Below, one piece after another: positions 51,021 through 61,503 of a DNA stretch of 64,000 nt. Source of the DNA: Roseomonas haemaphysalidis. Lineage in GTDB: Bacteria; Pseudomonadota; Alphaproteobacteria; Acetobacterales; Acetobacteraceae. Under the pieces are notes generated by a model. That model ran no database searches. It had not been told where the DNA came from and saw only the letters and a program-made list of their open reading frames with translations. Position 1 is the first letter of the stretch. Every line of letters starts with the position of its first letter. Where the stretch lies: positions 3,222,501-3,286,500 of the forward strand of contig NZ_CP061177.1 of NCBI RefSeq assembly GCF_017355405.1, read 5' to 3'. The translations under genes were made by a program, and so were the position numbers.

Positions 51021-51928
51021 CCGTCATCGCCATCACCGCCTTCTGCGTGGTCGGCTGGAACGTGTACCGCGCCGAGGACGCCGCACGGCACCTCGACCGC
51101 GAGTTGCGTGATCTCCAGCGCCGCACGGAGCAGGCGCGCGACCGCACCCAGGTGCTGAAGGCGGAGTGGGCCCTGCTCAACGAGCCGGAGCGGCTGCGCC
51201 AGGTGGCGCAGAAGTACCTGCCGCTGGAAACCATGACGCCCGCGCAGTTCCTGCGCCTGCCGGAGCTGGAGCGGAAGCTGCCGGTGGCGGTGGCCTTTGC
51301 CGGGCCGGTCAACCTGTTCGCCCCGCCGCCGGGCGCCGCCACGGCGGTGGCCGCCGCCGAGCCGCCGCACCCGCCCGCCGCGGCCCCCCCGGTGACCGCC
51401 CCGGTGGCCGTGGCCGCCGCCCATGCGGCGCCGCCGCCCGCGCTGGTGGCCGCCGCGCGCGCCGCGACGCCGCCCGCCGCCTCTCTGCCCACCACGGTCG
51501 CCGCCGCCCGCCCGGCGCCGCGCCCAGAGCCGGTGCAGGCCGAGGCCCGCCCGGCGCCGGTGGCCGTGGCCCGCGCCGAGGAGCCGCGCCGCCGCCTGCC
51601 GCTGCCCGTGCCCCGCGCCGAAACGGTGGCGCTGCGCGAGCCCGCGCCGGTGGCCGTGCCCGCCCCGGTGCGCGAAGCCGCGCCGCGCCGCGAGGCGACG
51701 GTGGCCGAAGCCGTCCGCCCCGGCCTGCTGCGCCAGGCGATGCACATGCCGATCAGCTCCGCCAATGCCGCCACCCTGCCGGTGCCGGGCACGGGCGGCA
51801 GCATCGGCGCGCCGAGCGGCTCGCCGTATGGCGGCTCCTCGCTGGGCGGCTCCAGCCTGGGCGGCGTGGCGCGCGGCGGGCTGGCCGCCCCCGTGCCGAT
51901 GCTGCCCGCCCCCGTGCCGGTGCGCTGA
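51005..51928 (+). CDS. ftsL: FtsL-like division protein with long Ala/Pro-rich tail
   Basis: Position between rsmH and ftsI plus the N-terminus identify FtsL: a membrane segment (about 3-20, [18 protein letters not shown]) followed by a coiled coil (about 27-60, [19 protein letters not shown]) and [16 protein letters not shown]. Known FtsL proteins end soon after, near 100-120 residues. Here the protein continues to 307, with about 200 residues rich in Ala, Pro, Val and Arg and then a Gly/Ser-rich end. FtsL links FtsQ/FtsB to FtsW-FtsI at the septum. Confidence 0.85.
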   Translation: MFRPLTVIAITAFCVVGWNVYRAEDAARHLDRELRDLQRRTEQARDRTQVLKAEWALLNEPERLRQVAQKYLPLETMTPAQFLRLPELERKLPVAVAFAGPVNLFAPPPGAATAVAAAEPPHPPAAAPPVTAPVAVAAAHAAPPPALVAAARAATPPAASLPTTVAAARPAPRPEPVQAEARPAPVAVARAEEPRRRLPLPVPRAETVALREPAPVAVPAPVREAAPRREATVAEAVRPGLLRQAMHMPISSANAATLPVPGTGGSIGAPSGSPYGGSSLGGSSLGGVARGGLAAPVPMLPAPVPVR

Positions 51929-51932
51929 GCCC

Positions 51933-53990
51933 ATGCGCGACCACCTGCCCCCGCCTTCCCCGGACTCGGTGCCGACGCGCGGCTTCGCCCATCTGCGGCA
52001 GCCGGCGGCGGTGGATGATGGCGCGCCGCCGGTCGGCCCCCGCGCCGCGCATGTGCGCGTGACGCAGCCCGACCTGCTGCGCCGCGCCCAGCTTGAGAAG
52101 AGCCGCGGGCGGCTGGTGGTGGCGGCGCTGGGCTTCGGCGCGCTGTTTCTGGCGGTGGCCGGCAAGCTGGCCTGGTCCACCGTGGTGGCGCCGGCCGAGC
52201 CGACGCGCCTCTACGCCGCGCTGCGCGCCGTGGCGCCGCCGGCCGAGCACGCGGCTTCCCGCGCGCCGATCATGGACCGCAACGGCGAGATGCTGGCGAT
52301 GTCGCTGCCGGTGACGGCGCTGACCGCCAACCCGCGCGTGCTGCACAACGTGCCGGACGTGGCCGACCGCCTGCGCACCGTGCTGCCGCAGCTGGACCGC
52401 GCCAAGCTGATCGAGCGTCTTTCGGGCGACCGCGGCTTCGTCTACATCCAGCGCGCCCTGACCCCGCGCGAGCAGCAGGGGATCATCAACCTCGGCATCG
52501 CCGGCGTGGACTTCGAGCACGCGGAGCGCCGCTACTACCCGCAGGGCCGCGCCGCCGTGCACGTGCTCGGCAACATCGACGTGGACGGCAAGGGGCTGTC
52601 GGGCGTCGAGCGGTATTTCAACGAGCGGCTGAGCACGCGGCGCGACGACCCGCTGCGGCTGTCCATCGACGTGCGCGTGCAGCTGGCGCTGCGCGATTCC
52701 GTCAGCCAGGCGATCTCGGACTTCAACGGCATCGGCGGCGTGGGCGTGGTGCTGGACATCAACAGCGCCGAGGTGATCGGCATGGTGAGCCTGCCGGACT
52801 ACGACGCCAGCGACATCACCGCCGCCACCAACGACCAGCGCTTCAACCGCGCCACCGTGGGCGTGTACGAGCCGGGCTCCACCTTCAAGCTGCTGACCGC
52901 CGCGGCGGCGCTGGAGTACGGCACCGCCAACGTCTACACCAGCCGCTTCGACGCATCGCGCCCCATCCGCTACGGCCGCTTCACCATCAGCGACTACAAG
53001 GGCAAGAACCGCGTCATCTCCTTTCCCGAGGTGCTGGCCTATTCGTCCAACCTCGGCGCCGCGCACATGGCCGCGACCTTCGGGCCGCAGCGCCAGCGCG
53101 AATTCCTGCGCAGTGCCGGCATGCTGGGCCGGCAAAGCCTGGAGCTTCCGGAAACCGCGCTGCCGCTGGTGCCGCCCGCCAACTCCTGGCGCGAAATCAA
53201 CATGTTCACCATCGCCTTCGGCCATGGCATCAGCGTCACGCCGATGCACGTGGTCACCGGCATCGCGGCCATCGCCAATGGCGGCATCCTGCGCCAGCCG
53301 ACGCTGCTGGCCCAGCCGCCCGGCACCGTGCGCGACGGCACGCGCATCGTCAGCGAGCGGACCAGCGACATCGTGCGCCGCCTGATGCGCCTGGTGGTGA
53401 CCGACGGCTCGGCCAAGGGCGCCGAGGTGCCGGGCTACTTTCTGGGCGGCAAGACCGGCACGGCGCAGAAGACCGGCCCGCGCGGCGGCTACCTGCCCAA
53501 CAAGCGCATTGCCGCCTTTGTCGGCGCCTTTCCGATCAACGCGCCGCGCTACGCGCTGTACGTGATGATCGACGAGCCGAACCCCAACGCCAACTCGCAC
53601 GGCTACGCGACCGCCGGCTGGGTGGCGGCGCCGGCCGCGCAGCGCGTGATCAGCCGCATCGCCCCCATCCTGGGGCTGGTGCCGGAAGACCCCGCCAACT
53701 CCGCCATCATCGCCGCCACCAGCATTCCGCTGCAGCCGCGCGGCAACCCCACCGCCGCCCCGGCCGTGGCCGGCGCGCCGCGCGCGCCAAGCGTCTCGCC
53801 CGCGCTCAGCACCCGCCCGGCCGAGCCGCGCCCGCCGGCGCGCCCCACCGCGTCGCCCACTCAGGGGCTGCAGCCGCCCGGCTACCGCCCGCCGGCGCAG
53901 GGCACGCCCTCGCTGCGCCTAACCTCCGTTTCGCCGCAGGTGACGGGAAACCTGGCGCGCGAGGCGGGGCTGTCCCTTGCACCTCGCTGA
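51933..53990 (+). CDS. ftsI: Septal transpeptidase FtsI (PBP3)
   Basis: A 685-residue class B PBP with an N-terminal cytoplasmic tail, a membrane span (about 61-78), a pedestal domain and a transpeptidase domain with all three motifs: STFK at 316-319, SSN at 371-373 and KTGT at 507-510. It crosslinks septal peptidoglycan together with FtsW. The last 90 residues are Pro/Ala-rich and not part of the fold. The C-terminal coding region overlaps the TTG start of murE by 14 bases. Confidence 0.94.
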   Translation: MRDHLPPPSPDSVPTRGFAHLRQPAAVDDGAPPVGPRAAHVRVTQPDLLRRAQLEKSRGRLVVAALGFGALFLAVAGKLAWSTVVAPAEPTRLYAALRAVAPPAEHAASRAPIMDRNGEMLAMSLPVTALTANPRVLHNVPDVADRLRTVLPQLDRAKLIERLSGDRGFVYIQRALTPREQQGIINLGIAGVDFEHAERRYYPQGRAAVHVLGNIDVDGKGLSGVERYFNERLSTRRDDPLRLSIDVRVQLALRDSVSQAISDFNGIGGVGVVLDINSAEVIGMVSLPDYDASDITAATNDQRFNRATVGVYEPGSTFKLLTAAAALEYGTANVYTSRFDASRPIRYGRFTISDYKGKNRVISFPEVLAYSSNLGAAHMAATFGPQRQREFLRSAGMLGRQSLELPETALPLVPPANSWREINMFTIAFGHGISVTPMHVVTGIAAIANGGILRQPTLLAQPPGTVRDGTRIVSERTSDIVRRLMRLVVTDGSAKGAEVPGYFLGGKTGTAQKTGPRGGYLPNKRIAAFVGAFPINAPRYALYVMIDEPNPNANSHGYATAGWVAAPAAQRVISRIAPILGLVPEDPANSAIIAATSIPLQPRGNPTAAPAVAGAPRAPSVSPALSTRPAEPRPPARPTASPTQGLQPPGYRPPAQGTPSLRLTSVSPQVTGNLAREAGLSLAPR

Positions 53991-55443
53991 CCTCATGCGC
54001 CAGGCGCCTGGCCTTTCCGCGCTGCCCGCCGCTGTCCCGGACATCCTGGGGCTGACGGCGGACAGCCGCGCGGTGCGGCCGGGCTATCTGTTCGCCGCCC
54101 TGCCCGGCGCGCGCTCGGACGGCCGTGCCTTTATCGCGGATGCCGTGGCGCATGGCGCGGCCGCCGTGCTGGCGCCGGAAGGCACGGACTGGCCGGCCGG
54201 CGTGCCGCCCCGCCCGCTGCTGACCGCGCCCGACTGCCGCCGCGCCCTGGCGCAGATGGCGGCGGGCTTCTACGGCGTGCAGCCCGCCACCGTGGTCGCC
54301 GTCACGGGCACCAACGGCAAGACCAGCACGGTCGACTTCCTGCGTCAGATCTGGACGCTGGCCGGCCGCCGCGCCGCCAGCCTCGGCACGCTGGGGCTGC
54401 AGGCGCCGGACATGCCGGTGACGCCCTCGCTGACCACGCCGGACCCGGTGAAGCTGCAGGAAACCATGGCGGAGCTGGCGCGCGGGCGGGTGACGCACGC
54501 GGCGCTGGAAGCCTCCTCGCACGGGCTGGAGCAGCGGCGGCTCGATGGGCTGCGCATCGCCGCCGGCGGCTTCAGCAACCTGACGCGCGACCACCTGGAC
54601 TACCACGGCGACATGGCCGCCTATGCCGAGGCCAAGCTGCGGCTGTTCGGCGCGCTGCTGGAGCCGGGCGCCGCCGCCGTGGCCAGCGCGGACATGGACC
54701 CCGGCGTGCTGGCGCGGCTGCGCGCGATCGCCGCCAAGCGCGCCCTGCGGCTGCACACGGTGGGCGAGGCCGGCGAGGCGGTGCGCCTGTTGCGGCAGGA
54801 GCCGCGCCCGGACGGACAGTTGCTTTCGATCGACCTGTTCGGCCGCCGCGCCGAGGTGATGCTGCCCCTGCCCGGCCGCTTCCAGGCCGACAACGTCTTG
54901 CTGGCGGCGGCGCTGGCCGTGGCTACCGGCACGCCGGCCGACCAGGTGCTGGCGCTGCTGCCGCAATTGACCGGCGTGCGCGGGCGGATGGAGCTGGCGG
55001 CGCGCACCGGGGCGGGTGCCGCCGTTTATGTCGACTACGCCCACACGCCGGACGCGCTGGAGCGGCTGCTGCTGGCGCTGCGCCCGCATGCCACCGGCCG
55101 GCTGCTGGTGCTGTTCGGCGCCGGCGGCGACCGCGACCCCGGCAAGCGCCCCCTGATGGGTGAGGTCGCATCCCGCCTCGCCGACGTCGCGATCGTCACG
55201 GACGACAACCCGCGCAGCGAGGACCCGGCCGCGATCCGCGCCGCCGTGCGGGCCGGCATGTCGCACGGCGAGGATGGCGGCGACCGCGCTGGGGCCATCA
55301 GCCGCGCCGTGGCCGCGCTGGGCCCAGGCGACGTGCTGGCGGTGGCCGGCAAGGGCCATGAGCAGGGCCAGACCATCGGCAGCACCACCCTGCCCTTCGA
55401 CGACGTGGAAACCGTCCGCCGCGCGCTGGGCCTGCGGCCGTGA
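53977..55443 (+). CDS. murE: UDP-MurNAc-L-Ala-D-Glu:meso-DAP ligase
   Basis: A 488-residue Mur ligase. The P-loop is TGTNGKTSTVDFL, with GTNGKTST at about 111-118; the central domain has ASSHGLEQRRLDGL and FSNLTRDHLDYHGDM. The motif DDNPRSEDP in the C-terminal domain is the DNPR signature for meso-diaminopimelate as the added amino acid. TTG at 53977 gives a short overlap with ftsI; ATG at 53995 is the alternative. Confidence 0.94.
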   Translation: MHLADLMRQAPGLSALPAAVPDILGLTADSRAVRPGYLFAALPGARSDGRAFIADAVAHGAAAVLAPEGTDWPAGVPPRPLLTAPDCRRALAQMAAGFYGVQPATVVAVTGTNGKTSTVDFLRQIWTLAGRRAASLGTLGLQAPDMPVTPSLTTPDPVKLQETMAELARGRVTHAALEASSHGLEQRRLDGLRIAAGGFSNLTRDHLDYHGDMAAYAEAKLRLFGALLEPGAAAVASADMDPGVLARLRAIAAKRALRLHTVGEAGEAVRLLRQEPRPDGQLLSIDLFGRRAEVMLPLPGRFQADNVLLAAALAVATGTPADQVLALLPQLTGVRGRMELAARTGAGAAVYVDYAHTPDALERLLLALRPHATGRLLVLFGAGGDRDPGKRPLMGEVASRLADVAIVTDDNPRSEDPAAIRAAVRAGMSHGEDGGDRAGAISRAVAALGPGDVLAVAGKGHEQGQTIGSTTLPFDDVETVRRALGLRP

Positions 55444-56813
55444 CCCCGCTGTGGACCGCAAGCGCGCTGCGGGCCGCCACGGGCGGCACGCTGGCGGGGG
55501 AAGCCAATGTGACCGGCGTGGCCATCGACAGCCGCGCCGTGCAGCCGGGCGACCTGTTCGTGGCGCTGCGCGACGCGCGCGACGGCCATGACTTCGCCCC
55601 CGCCGCGCTGGCGCAAGGCGCGGCCACGGCGATGGTGGACCGCGCCGTGGATGGCGCGCCGCTGCTGATGGTGGGCGACACGCTGGCCGGCCTCGCGGCG
55701 CTGGGCGCCGCCGGGCGCGCGCGCAGCACGGCGCGCATCGTCGCCGTCACCGGCAGCGTCGGCAAGACCACCACCAAGGACATGCTGCGGCACGGGCTGC
55801 AGGGCTTCGGCGCCGTGCACGCGGCGGTGGCCAGCTACAACAACCAGTGGGGCCTGCCGCTGACCCTGGCCCGCATGCCGCAAGCCGCCGAGTTCGGCGT
55901 GCTGGAGATCGGCATGAACCACCGGGGCGAGATCGCGCCGCTGGCGCGCCTCGCCGCGCCGCATGCCGCCGTGATCACGCAGATCGGCGCCGCGCATATC
56001 GGCCACCTCGGCTCGCTGGCGGAGATCGCCGCCGAGAAGGCGGACATCCTGGCCGGGCTGGCGCCGGGCGGCGTGGCGGTGCTGCCGCGCGACAGCGAGT
56101 TCTTTTCCATGCTGGCCGCCCGCGCGGCGGAAGCCGGCGCCACGGTGCTGAGCTTCGGCGAGCATGCGCAGGCCGACATCCGCCTGCTGCGCGCCGAATG
56201 CGGCCCGCTGTCTTCCACCGCCGAGATCGCGGTGCGCGGGGCCGCCATGGCGCTGCGTCTCGGCGCGCCGGGGCGGCACCTGGTGCTGAACGCGCTGGCC
56301 GCCACCGGCGGCGCGCTGGCGCTGGGCGCGGATGCGGCGCGCTTCGTGCAGGCGCTGGCGGAGTTTCGCCCCGGGGCCGGGCGCGGCGCCCGCGTGGCGC
56401 TGCCGCTTGCCGGCGGCGGCGAGGCGCTGTTGCTGGACGAAAGCTACAACGGCCAGCCGCCCGCCATGCGCGCGGCGCTGGCCGTGCTGGGCACGCAGCG
56501 CGCGGCGCGGCGCATCGCCGTGCTGGGCGACATGCGAGAATTGGGCGAGCACGGCCCGGCGCTGCATGCCGGCCTGTTGCCCGATGTGCTCGGCAACGCC
56601 GACCTCGTGTTCTGCTGCGGCCCGCTGATGCGCGCGCTGTCCGACGCGCTGCCCGGCGGGCTGCGCGGCGGCTGGGCCGAAACCAGCGAGGCTTTGGCGC
56701 CGGTCGTGCGCGATGCGCTGCGCGACGGCGATGTTGTGTTGGTAAAAGGCTCGCTCGGCACCCGCATGGCAGCGGTGGTCGGCGCCCTGATGTCCCAAGG
56801 GGCGCATTCATGA
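55440..56813 (+). CDS. murF: UDP-MurNAc-tripeptide:D-Ala-D-Ala ligase
   Basis: A 457-residue Mur ligase that adds the D-Ala-D-Ala dipeptide. Visible are [34 protein letters not shown] (P-loop, about 104-113) and [11 protein letters not shown], and the C-terminal [20 protein letters not shown] with [12 protein letters not shown] start overlapping the murE stop by 4 bases. The stop overlaps the mraY ATG. Confidence 0.94.
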   Translation: MTPLWTASALRAATGGTLAGEANVTGVAIDSRAVQPGDLFVALRDARDGHDFAPAALAQGAATAMVDRAVDGAPLLMVGDTLAGLAALGAAGRARSTARIVAVTGSVGKTTTKDMLRHGLQGFGAVHAAVASYNNQWGLPLTLARMPQAAEFGVLEIGMNHRGEIAPLARLAAPHAAVITQIGAAHIGHLGSLAEIAAEKADILAGLAPGGVAVLPRDSEFFSMLAARAAEAGATVLSFGEHAQADIRLLRAECGPLSSTAEIAVRGAAMALRLGAPGRHLVLNALAATGGALALGADAARFVQALAEFRPGAGRGARVALPLAGGGEALLLDESYNGQPPAMRAALAVLGTQRAARRIAVLGDMRELGEHGPALHAGLLPDVLGNADLVFCCGPLMRALSDALPGGLRGGWAETSEALAPVVRDALRDGDVVLVKGSLGTRMAAVVGALMSQGAHS

Positions 56814-57901
56814 TCTACAACCTGCTTTCGCCGCTCAGCGAAGGCTTCATCCTTTTCAACCTGATCCGCTACGTCACCTTCCGCTCCGGCGCCGCCTGCA
56901 TGACGGCGCTGGTGATCAGCCTGTGCTTCGGCCCCATGGTCATCCGCTGGCTGCGCTCCTTCCAGAACGGCGGCCAGCCGATCCGCGCGGACGGGCCGGA
57001 AGGCCACCTGCTGACCAAGAAGGGCACGCCCACCATGGGCGGCGTGCTGATGCTGCTGGCGCTGGTGCTGTCCACCCTGCTGTGGGCGGACCTGCGCAAC
57101 GGCTTCGTGTGGGCGGTGCTGCTGGTGACGCTGGGCTACGGCGCGCTGGGCTTCTGGGACGACTGGCTGAAGGTCACCAAGCGCAACACCAAGGGCGTCT
57201 CGGCCCGGGCCAAGATGATCGCGCAGGCGGGCTTCGGACTGGTGGCCGCCATCTGGATCACCTCGCTGCTGCCGGGCCACCTGGCCTTCAAGCTCGGCAT
57301 CCCGTTTCTCAAGGACACCATGCTGAACTTCGGCATGATCCTGTTCCCGGTCGTCGCCATGCTGGTGATGGTCGGCGCCTCCAACGCCGTGAACCTGACG
57401 GACGGGCTGGATGGCCTCGCCACCGTGCCGGTGATGCTGGCCGCCGCCGTGTTCGGGCTGATCTCCTACCTGGTCGGCAACCGCATCTTCGCGGACTACC
57501 TGCAGCTCAACGGTGTGCCGGGCACGGCGGAGCTGGCGGTGTTCTGCTCGGCGCTGGTCGGCGCGGGCCTCGGCTTCCTGTGGTTCAACGCGCCGCCGGC
57601 GGCCGTGTTCATGGGCGATACCGGCAGCCTGGCGCTGGGCGGCGCGCTGGGCGCGGTGGCCGTGGCCACCAAGCATGAGATCGTGCTGGCCATCGTCGGC
57701 GGCTTGTTCGTGGTGGAAACGGTGTCCGTCATCGTCCAGGTGTTCTGGTTCAAGCGCACCGGCCGCCGCGTGTTCCTGATGGCACCGCTGCACCACCACT
57801 TCGAGAAGAAGGGCTGGGCGGAGCCGACCATCGTGATCCGCTTCTGGATCATCGCGATGATCCTGGCGCTGGTGGGCCTGTCCACTCTGAAGATCCGCTG
57901 A
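56810..57901 (+). CDS. mraY: Phospho-MurNAc-pentapeptide translocase
   Basis: A 363-residue polytopic membrane enzyme that transfers phospho-MurNAc-pentapeptide to undecaprenyl phosphate, making lipid I. About ten membrane spans are evident. Signatures: [41 protein letters not shown] (catalytic Asp pair), [26 protein letters not shown], and the His motif [23 protein letters not shown] start overlapping murF by 4 bases; murD follows with a one-base overlap. Confidence 0.96.
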   Translation: MIYNLLSPLSEGFILFNLIRYVTFRSGAACMTALVISLCFGPMVIRWLRSFQNGGQPIRADGPEGHLLTKKGTPTMGGVLMLLALVLSTLLWADLRNGFVWAVLLVTLGYGALGFWDDWLKVTKRNTKGVSARAKMIAQAGFGLVAAIWITSLLPGHLAFKLGIPFLKDTMLNFGMILFPVVAMLVMVGASNAVNLTDGLDGLATVPVMLAAAVFGLISYLVGNRIFADYLQLNGVPGTAELAVFCSALVGAGLGFLWFNAPPAAVFMGDTGSLALGGALGAVAVATKHEIVLAIVGGLFVVETVSVIVQVFWFKRTGRRVFLMAPLHHHFEKKGWAEPTIVIRFWIIAMILALVGLSTLKIR

Positions 57902-59262
57902 TGACCACCTTCGCGCCCTTTTCCGGCCAGCGCTTCGCCGTGGTGGGGCTCGGCCGCGCCGGGCTGCCGTCCGCGCGGCGCCTGGGCGACTGGGGCGCGG
58001 AGGTGCTGTGCTGGGACGACGGCGAGGCGGCGCGCGTCGCCGCGCAGGAAGCCGGCCTGTCGGTGGGCGACCCCGCCGCCGTCGCCGGCTTTCCCTTCGA
58101 TGCGCTGCTGCTGTCGCCCGGCATCCCGCACATCCTGCCGCGCGTACACCCGGCGGCGGCGGCGGCGCGCGCGGCCGGCGTGCCGGTGCTGTGCGACGCC
58201 GAGCTGCTGTTCCGCGCCGTGCGCGCCAGCGGCTCGCGTGCCCGCTTCGTGGGCATCACCGGCACCAACGGCAAGTCCACCACCACGGCGCTCCTGCACC
58301 ACCTGCTGGTCCGCGCCGGGCGCGAGGCGGCGGTGGGCGGCAATCTTGGCCCCGCCGCGCTGGGCCTGCCGCTGCTGGGCGACGACGGCGTCTACGTGCT
58401 GGAGATGAGTTCCTACATGCTGGAGCGGCTGCACCGGCTGCGCTTCAATGCCGCGGTGCTGCTGAACCTGTCGCCCGACCACCTGGACCGGCATGGCGGC
58501 ATGGATGGCTACGCCGCCGCCAAGGCACATGTGTTCGACCGGCAAACAGGCGCCGACATCGCCGTGATCGGCATGGACGATCACTGGGGCGCAGGCTTCT
58601 CAACCCCTGCGCGCATTCTGCCGGTGTCGGGCCAGGCGCCGCAGCCGGGTGGGATCTGGGCGCAGGACCGCCTGCTGCGCGACGACGCCGGCGTGATCGC
58701 GGACCTGTCCACGGCCCGGGCCCTGCCCGGCGCGCACAACGCGCAGAACGCCGCCGCCGCCGCCGCCGTGGCGCTGTGGCTGGGCCTGTCGCGGGAGCAG
58801 GTCGCGGCGGGCATCGCGGATTTCCCCGGCCTGCCGCACCGGCAGGAAGCGGTGGGCCGGCTGGATGGCATCAGCTTCGTCAACGACAGCAAGGCCACCA
58901 ACGCCGACAGCACGGAACGCGCGCTGGCCAGCTACGACCGCGTGGTGCTGATCGCGGGCGGCGTGGCCAAGGCGGGCGGCATCGCGCCGCTGGTGCCGCT
59001 GTTTCCGCGCATCGCCCATGCCGTGCTGATCGGCGAGGCGGCCGGTGACTTCGCCACCACGCTCGCCGCGCACGGCGTGGCGCATGAGATGGCCGGCACG
59101 CTGCAGCGCGCGGTGCCCGCGGCGCTCGCCGCCGCGCGCGCCACCGGCGCCCGCGTGGTGCTGTTGTCGCCCGCCTGCGCCAGCTTCGACCAGTTCTCCG
59201 GCTTTGACGCGCGGGGCGATGCCTTCCGCGCCGAGGTCGCCCGCATGATGGAACCCGTGTGA
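57901..59262 (+). CDS. murD: UDP-MurNAc-L-Ala:D-Glu ligase
   Basis: A 453-residue Mur ligase adding D-glutamate. It starts with a Rossmann-like FAVVGLGRAGLPSARRLGDW and has the P-loop GITGTNGKSTTTALLHHLL (about 118-136), VLEMSSYMLERLHRLRFNAA, LNLSPDHLDRHGGMDGY and the C-terminal VNDSKATNADSTERAL. The start ATG at 57901 shares a base with the mraY stop (TGATG). Confidence 0.95.
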   Translation: MTTFAPFSGQRFAVVGLGRAGLPSARRLGDWGAEVLCWDDGEAARVAAQEAGLSVGDPAAVAGFPFDALLLSPGIPHILPRVHPAAAAARAAGVPVLCDAELLFRAVRASGSRARFVGITGTNGKSTTTALLHHLLVRAGREAAVGGNLGPAALGLPLLGDDGVYVLEMSSYMLERLHRLRFNAAVLLNLSPDHLDRHGGMDGYAAAKAHVFDRQTGADIAVIGMDDHWGAGFSTPARILPVSGQAPQPGGIWAQDRLLRDDAGVIADLSTARALPGAHNAQNAAAAAAVALWLGLSREQVAAGIADFPGLPHRQEAVGRLDGISFVNDSKATNADSTERALASYDRVVLIAGGVAKAGGIAPLVPLFPRIAHAVLIGEAAGDFATTLAAHGVAHEMAGTLQRAVPAALAAARATGARVVLLSPACASFDQFSGFDARGDAFRAEVARMMEPV

Positions 59263-60389
59263 TGGCCCTTTCCCGCGCCGACACTTCCACCCTCGGCCGC
59301 TGGTGGTGGACCGTGGACCGCTGGACGCTGGCGGCCCTGCTGTCGCTGGTCGGCTTCGGCTACGTGATGCTGCTGGCGGCATCGCCCGGCGTGGCCGAGC
59401 GCATCGGCGCCTCGTCGCGCGACATGTTCATCCTGAAGCAGGTGTTCTTTCTGGCCGCCGCCACGGCGGTGATCGTGGTCATCTCCGTGCTGCCGGTGAA
59501 GCAGGTGCGGCGCCTGGCGCTGCTGGGCTGCCTGGGCGCGCTGCTGCTGACCATGGCGACCTTGTCGGTCGGCGTGGAGATCAAGGGCGCGCGGCGCTGG
59601 CTGCACCTGCCGGGCGTCACCATCCAGCCTTCCGAGTTCATGAAGCCCTGCTTCGCGGTGGTCGCCGCGTGGCTGCTGTCGGAAGGCAAGAACTGGGGCA
59701 TCAAGGCGCATGGCGCGCTGGGGCTGCTGTTCCTGGCCATCGTCGCGGTGCTGGCCAAGCAGCCGGACATGGGCATGCTGATGGTCGTGGCCTCCGTATT
59801 CTGCGCCCAGCTTTTCGTGGTGGGCATCAACATCTTTCTGGTCGGCGCCTGCGGCGTGGTGGGCATCCTGGGGGCGGTGGGCGCGTATTTCGCCATGCCG
59901 CACTTCCGCGACCGCCTGAACCGCTTTCTCGACCCCGCTTCGGGCGACACCTATCAGGTGACGGTGGCGATGGAGGCCTTCGGCCACGGCGGCATGCTGG
60001 GCGTCGGCCCCGGCGAGGGCCGGCTCAAGGCCATGCTGCCCGACGCGCATGCCGACTTCGTCTACGCCGTGGCGGGCGAGGAGTTCGGGCTGCTGGTGTG
60101 CCTGATGATCCTGGGCCTGTTCGGCTTCATCGTGCTGCGCGGGCTGCTGCGGCTCCTGGGCGAGCGGGACATGTTCGTGATCCTGGGCGCCACCGGGCTG
60201 CTGACGCAGTTCGGCCTGCAGGCCTTCATCAACATGGCCTCCGCCCTGCACCTGATCCCGACCAAGGGCATGACGCTGCCCTTCGTGTCCTATGGTGGCT
60301 CTTCCGTCATCGCGGTGGCGATCGGCATGGGCATGCTGCTGGCGCTGACACGCCGGCGCATCTCGCGCTCGGCGCAGGACGAGGAATGA
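59262..60389 (+). CDS. ftsW: Septal peptidoglycan glycosyltransferase FtsW
   Basis: A 375-residue SEDS protein with about ten membrane spans that polymerises lipid II at the septum with FtsI. Visible signatures: KGARRWLHLPGVTIQPSEFM, AVLAKQPDMGMLMVV, GFGHGG-type region AFGHGGMLGVGPGEGRLK, LPDAHADFVYAVAGEEFG, and the C-terminal FINMASALHLIPTKGMTLPF with VSYGGSS. ATG at 59262 overlaps the murD stop by one base; a GTG one codon upstream is also in frame. Confidence 0.96.
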   Translation: MALSRADTSTLGRWWWTVDRWTLAALLSLVGFGYVMLLAASPGVAERIGASSRDMFILKQVFFLAAATAVIVVISVLPVKQVRRLALLGCLGALLLTMATLSVGVEIKGARRWLHLPGVTIQPSEFMKPCFAVVAAWLLSEGKNWGIKAHGALGLLFLAIVAVLAKQPDMGMLMVVASVFCAQLFVVGINIFLVGACGVVGILGAVGAYFAMPHFRDRLNRFLDPASGDTYQVTVAMEAFGHGGMLGVGPGEGRLKAMLPDAHADFVYAVAGEEFGLLVCLMILGLFGFIVLRGLLRLLGERDMFVILGATGLLTQFGLQAFINMASALHLIPTKGMTLPFVSYGGSSVIAVAIGMGMLLALTRRRISRSAQDEE

Positions 60390-61498
60390 CACGGCCCATC
60401 GTCATCGCCGCCGGTGGCACCGGCGGCCATTTCTTTCCCGCCGAGGCCCTGGCGGCGGAGCTGCTGCGCCGTGGCCACCGCATCGTGCTGATGACGGACA
60501 GTCGCAGCGTGGACTATGGCAGCGCCGTCTTCGCGCAGTCCGAGCGGCATGTGCTGCAGGGCGCGGGGCTGGCCGGGCGCGGCCTGCTCAAGGCGGCCAA
60601 GGGCGCCTTCGCGCTGCTGGCCGGCACGCTGCAGGCGCGCCGCTTGCTGAAGCGGCTGCGGCCGATGGCGGTGGTGGGCTTCGGCGGCTACCCCTCCGTG
60701 CCGCCGTTGCTGGCCGCGCGGCTGCTGTCCGCCGCGCGCCGCCCCGCCACCGTGCTGCACGAGCAGAACGCCGTGCTCGGTCGGGCCAACCGGCTGCTGT
60801 CGCGGGGCGCCGACACGCTGGCCATGGCCTTCGCCGACAGCCACCGCGTGCCATCGGGCGTCGATGCCGTGGCGGTGGGCAACCCGGTGCGCCCCGCCGT
60901 GGCGGCGCTGGCCGGCCAGGGCTTCGTGCAGCCGCAGGGCTCCGTGCGGCTGCTGGTGCTGGGCGGCAGCCTGGGCGCCAAGGTGTTTTCCGACGTGGTG
61001 CCCGCCGCCGTGGCCGAGTTGCCCGGCGCGCTGCGCCGCCGCCTCAACATCGTGCAGCAATGCCGCACGGAAGACCTGCCGCGCGTGCGCGCCGCCTATG
61101 ACGCGCTGGGCGTGCCGGCGGAGCTGTCGCCGTTCTTCGGCGATGTCGCCGGGCTGTACGGCACCGCGCACTGGGTGATCGCGCGGGCCGGCGCTTCCAC
61201 GGTGGCCGAGCTGGCCTGCGCCGGGCGGGGCAGCCTGCTGGTGCCGCTGCCGCACGCGATCGACGACCATCAATCCGCCAATGCCCGGGCGCTGGCCGAT
61301 GCCGGCGCGGCCGTGGTCATGCCGCAGCCCGGCTTCACCCCCGCGGCGCTGGCCGCCCGGCTCGCCGCCGTGCTGGAAAGCCCGGACGCGCTGGGGCGCG
61401 CCGCCGCCGCGGCCGCGGCCCTCGCCGCCCCCCAGGCGGCCGCCACACTCGCCGACCTCGTACTTTCCCGCGCCGCGGCGCGCGGCTTTCAGGAATAA
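60386..61498 (+). CDS. murG: Lipid II synthase MurG
   Basis: A 370-residue GT28 glycosyltransferase that adds GlcNAc to lipid I on the cytoplasmic face. [21 protein letters not shown] is the N-terminal Gly-rich loop, [18 protein letters not shown] and [15 protein letters not shown] are acceptor-side motifs, [14 protein letters not shown] opens the C-terminal domain, and [20 protein letters not shown] with [17 protein letters not shown] is the nucleotide-sugar site. ATG overlaps ftsW by 4 bases. Confidence 0.95.
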   Translation: MTRPIVIAAGGTGGHFFPAEALAAELLRRGHRIVLMTDSRSVDYGSAVFAQSERHVLQGAGLAGRGLLKAAKGAFALLAGTLQARRLLKRLRPMAVVGFGGYPSVPPLLAARLLSAARRPATVLHEQNAVLGRANRLLSRGADTLAMAFADSHRVPSGVDAVAVGNPVRPAVAALAGQGFVQPQGSVRLLVLGGSLGAKVFSDVVPAAVAELPGALRRRLNIVQQCRTEDLPRVRAAYDALGVPAELSPFFGDVAGLYGTAHWVIARAGASTVAELACAGRGSLLVPLPHAIDDHQSANARALADAGAAVVMPQPGFTPAALAARLAAVLESPDALGRAAAAAAALAAPQAAATLADLVLSRAAARGFQE

Positions 61499-61503
61499 TT
61501 CGT

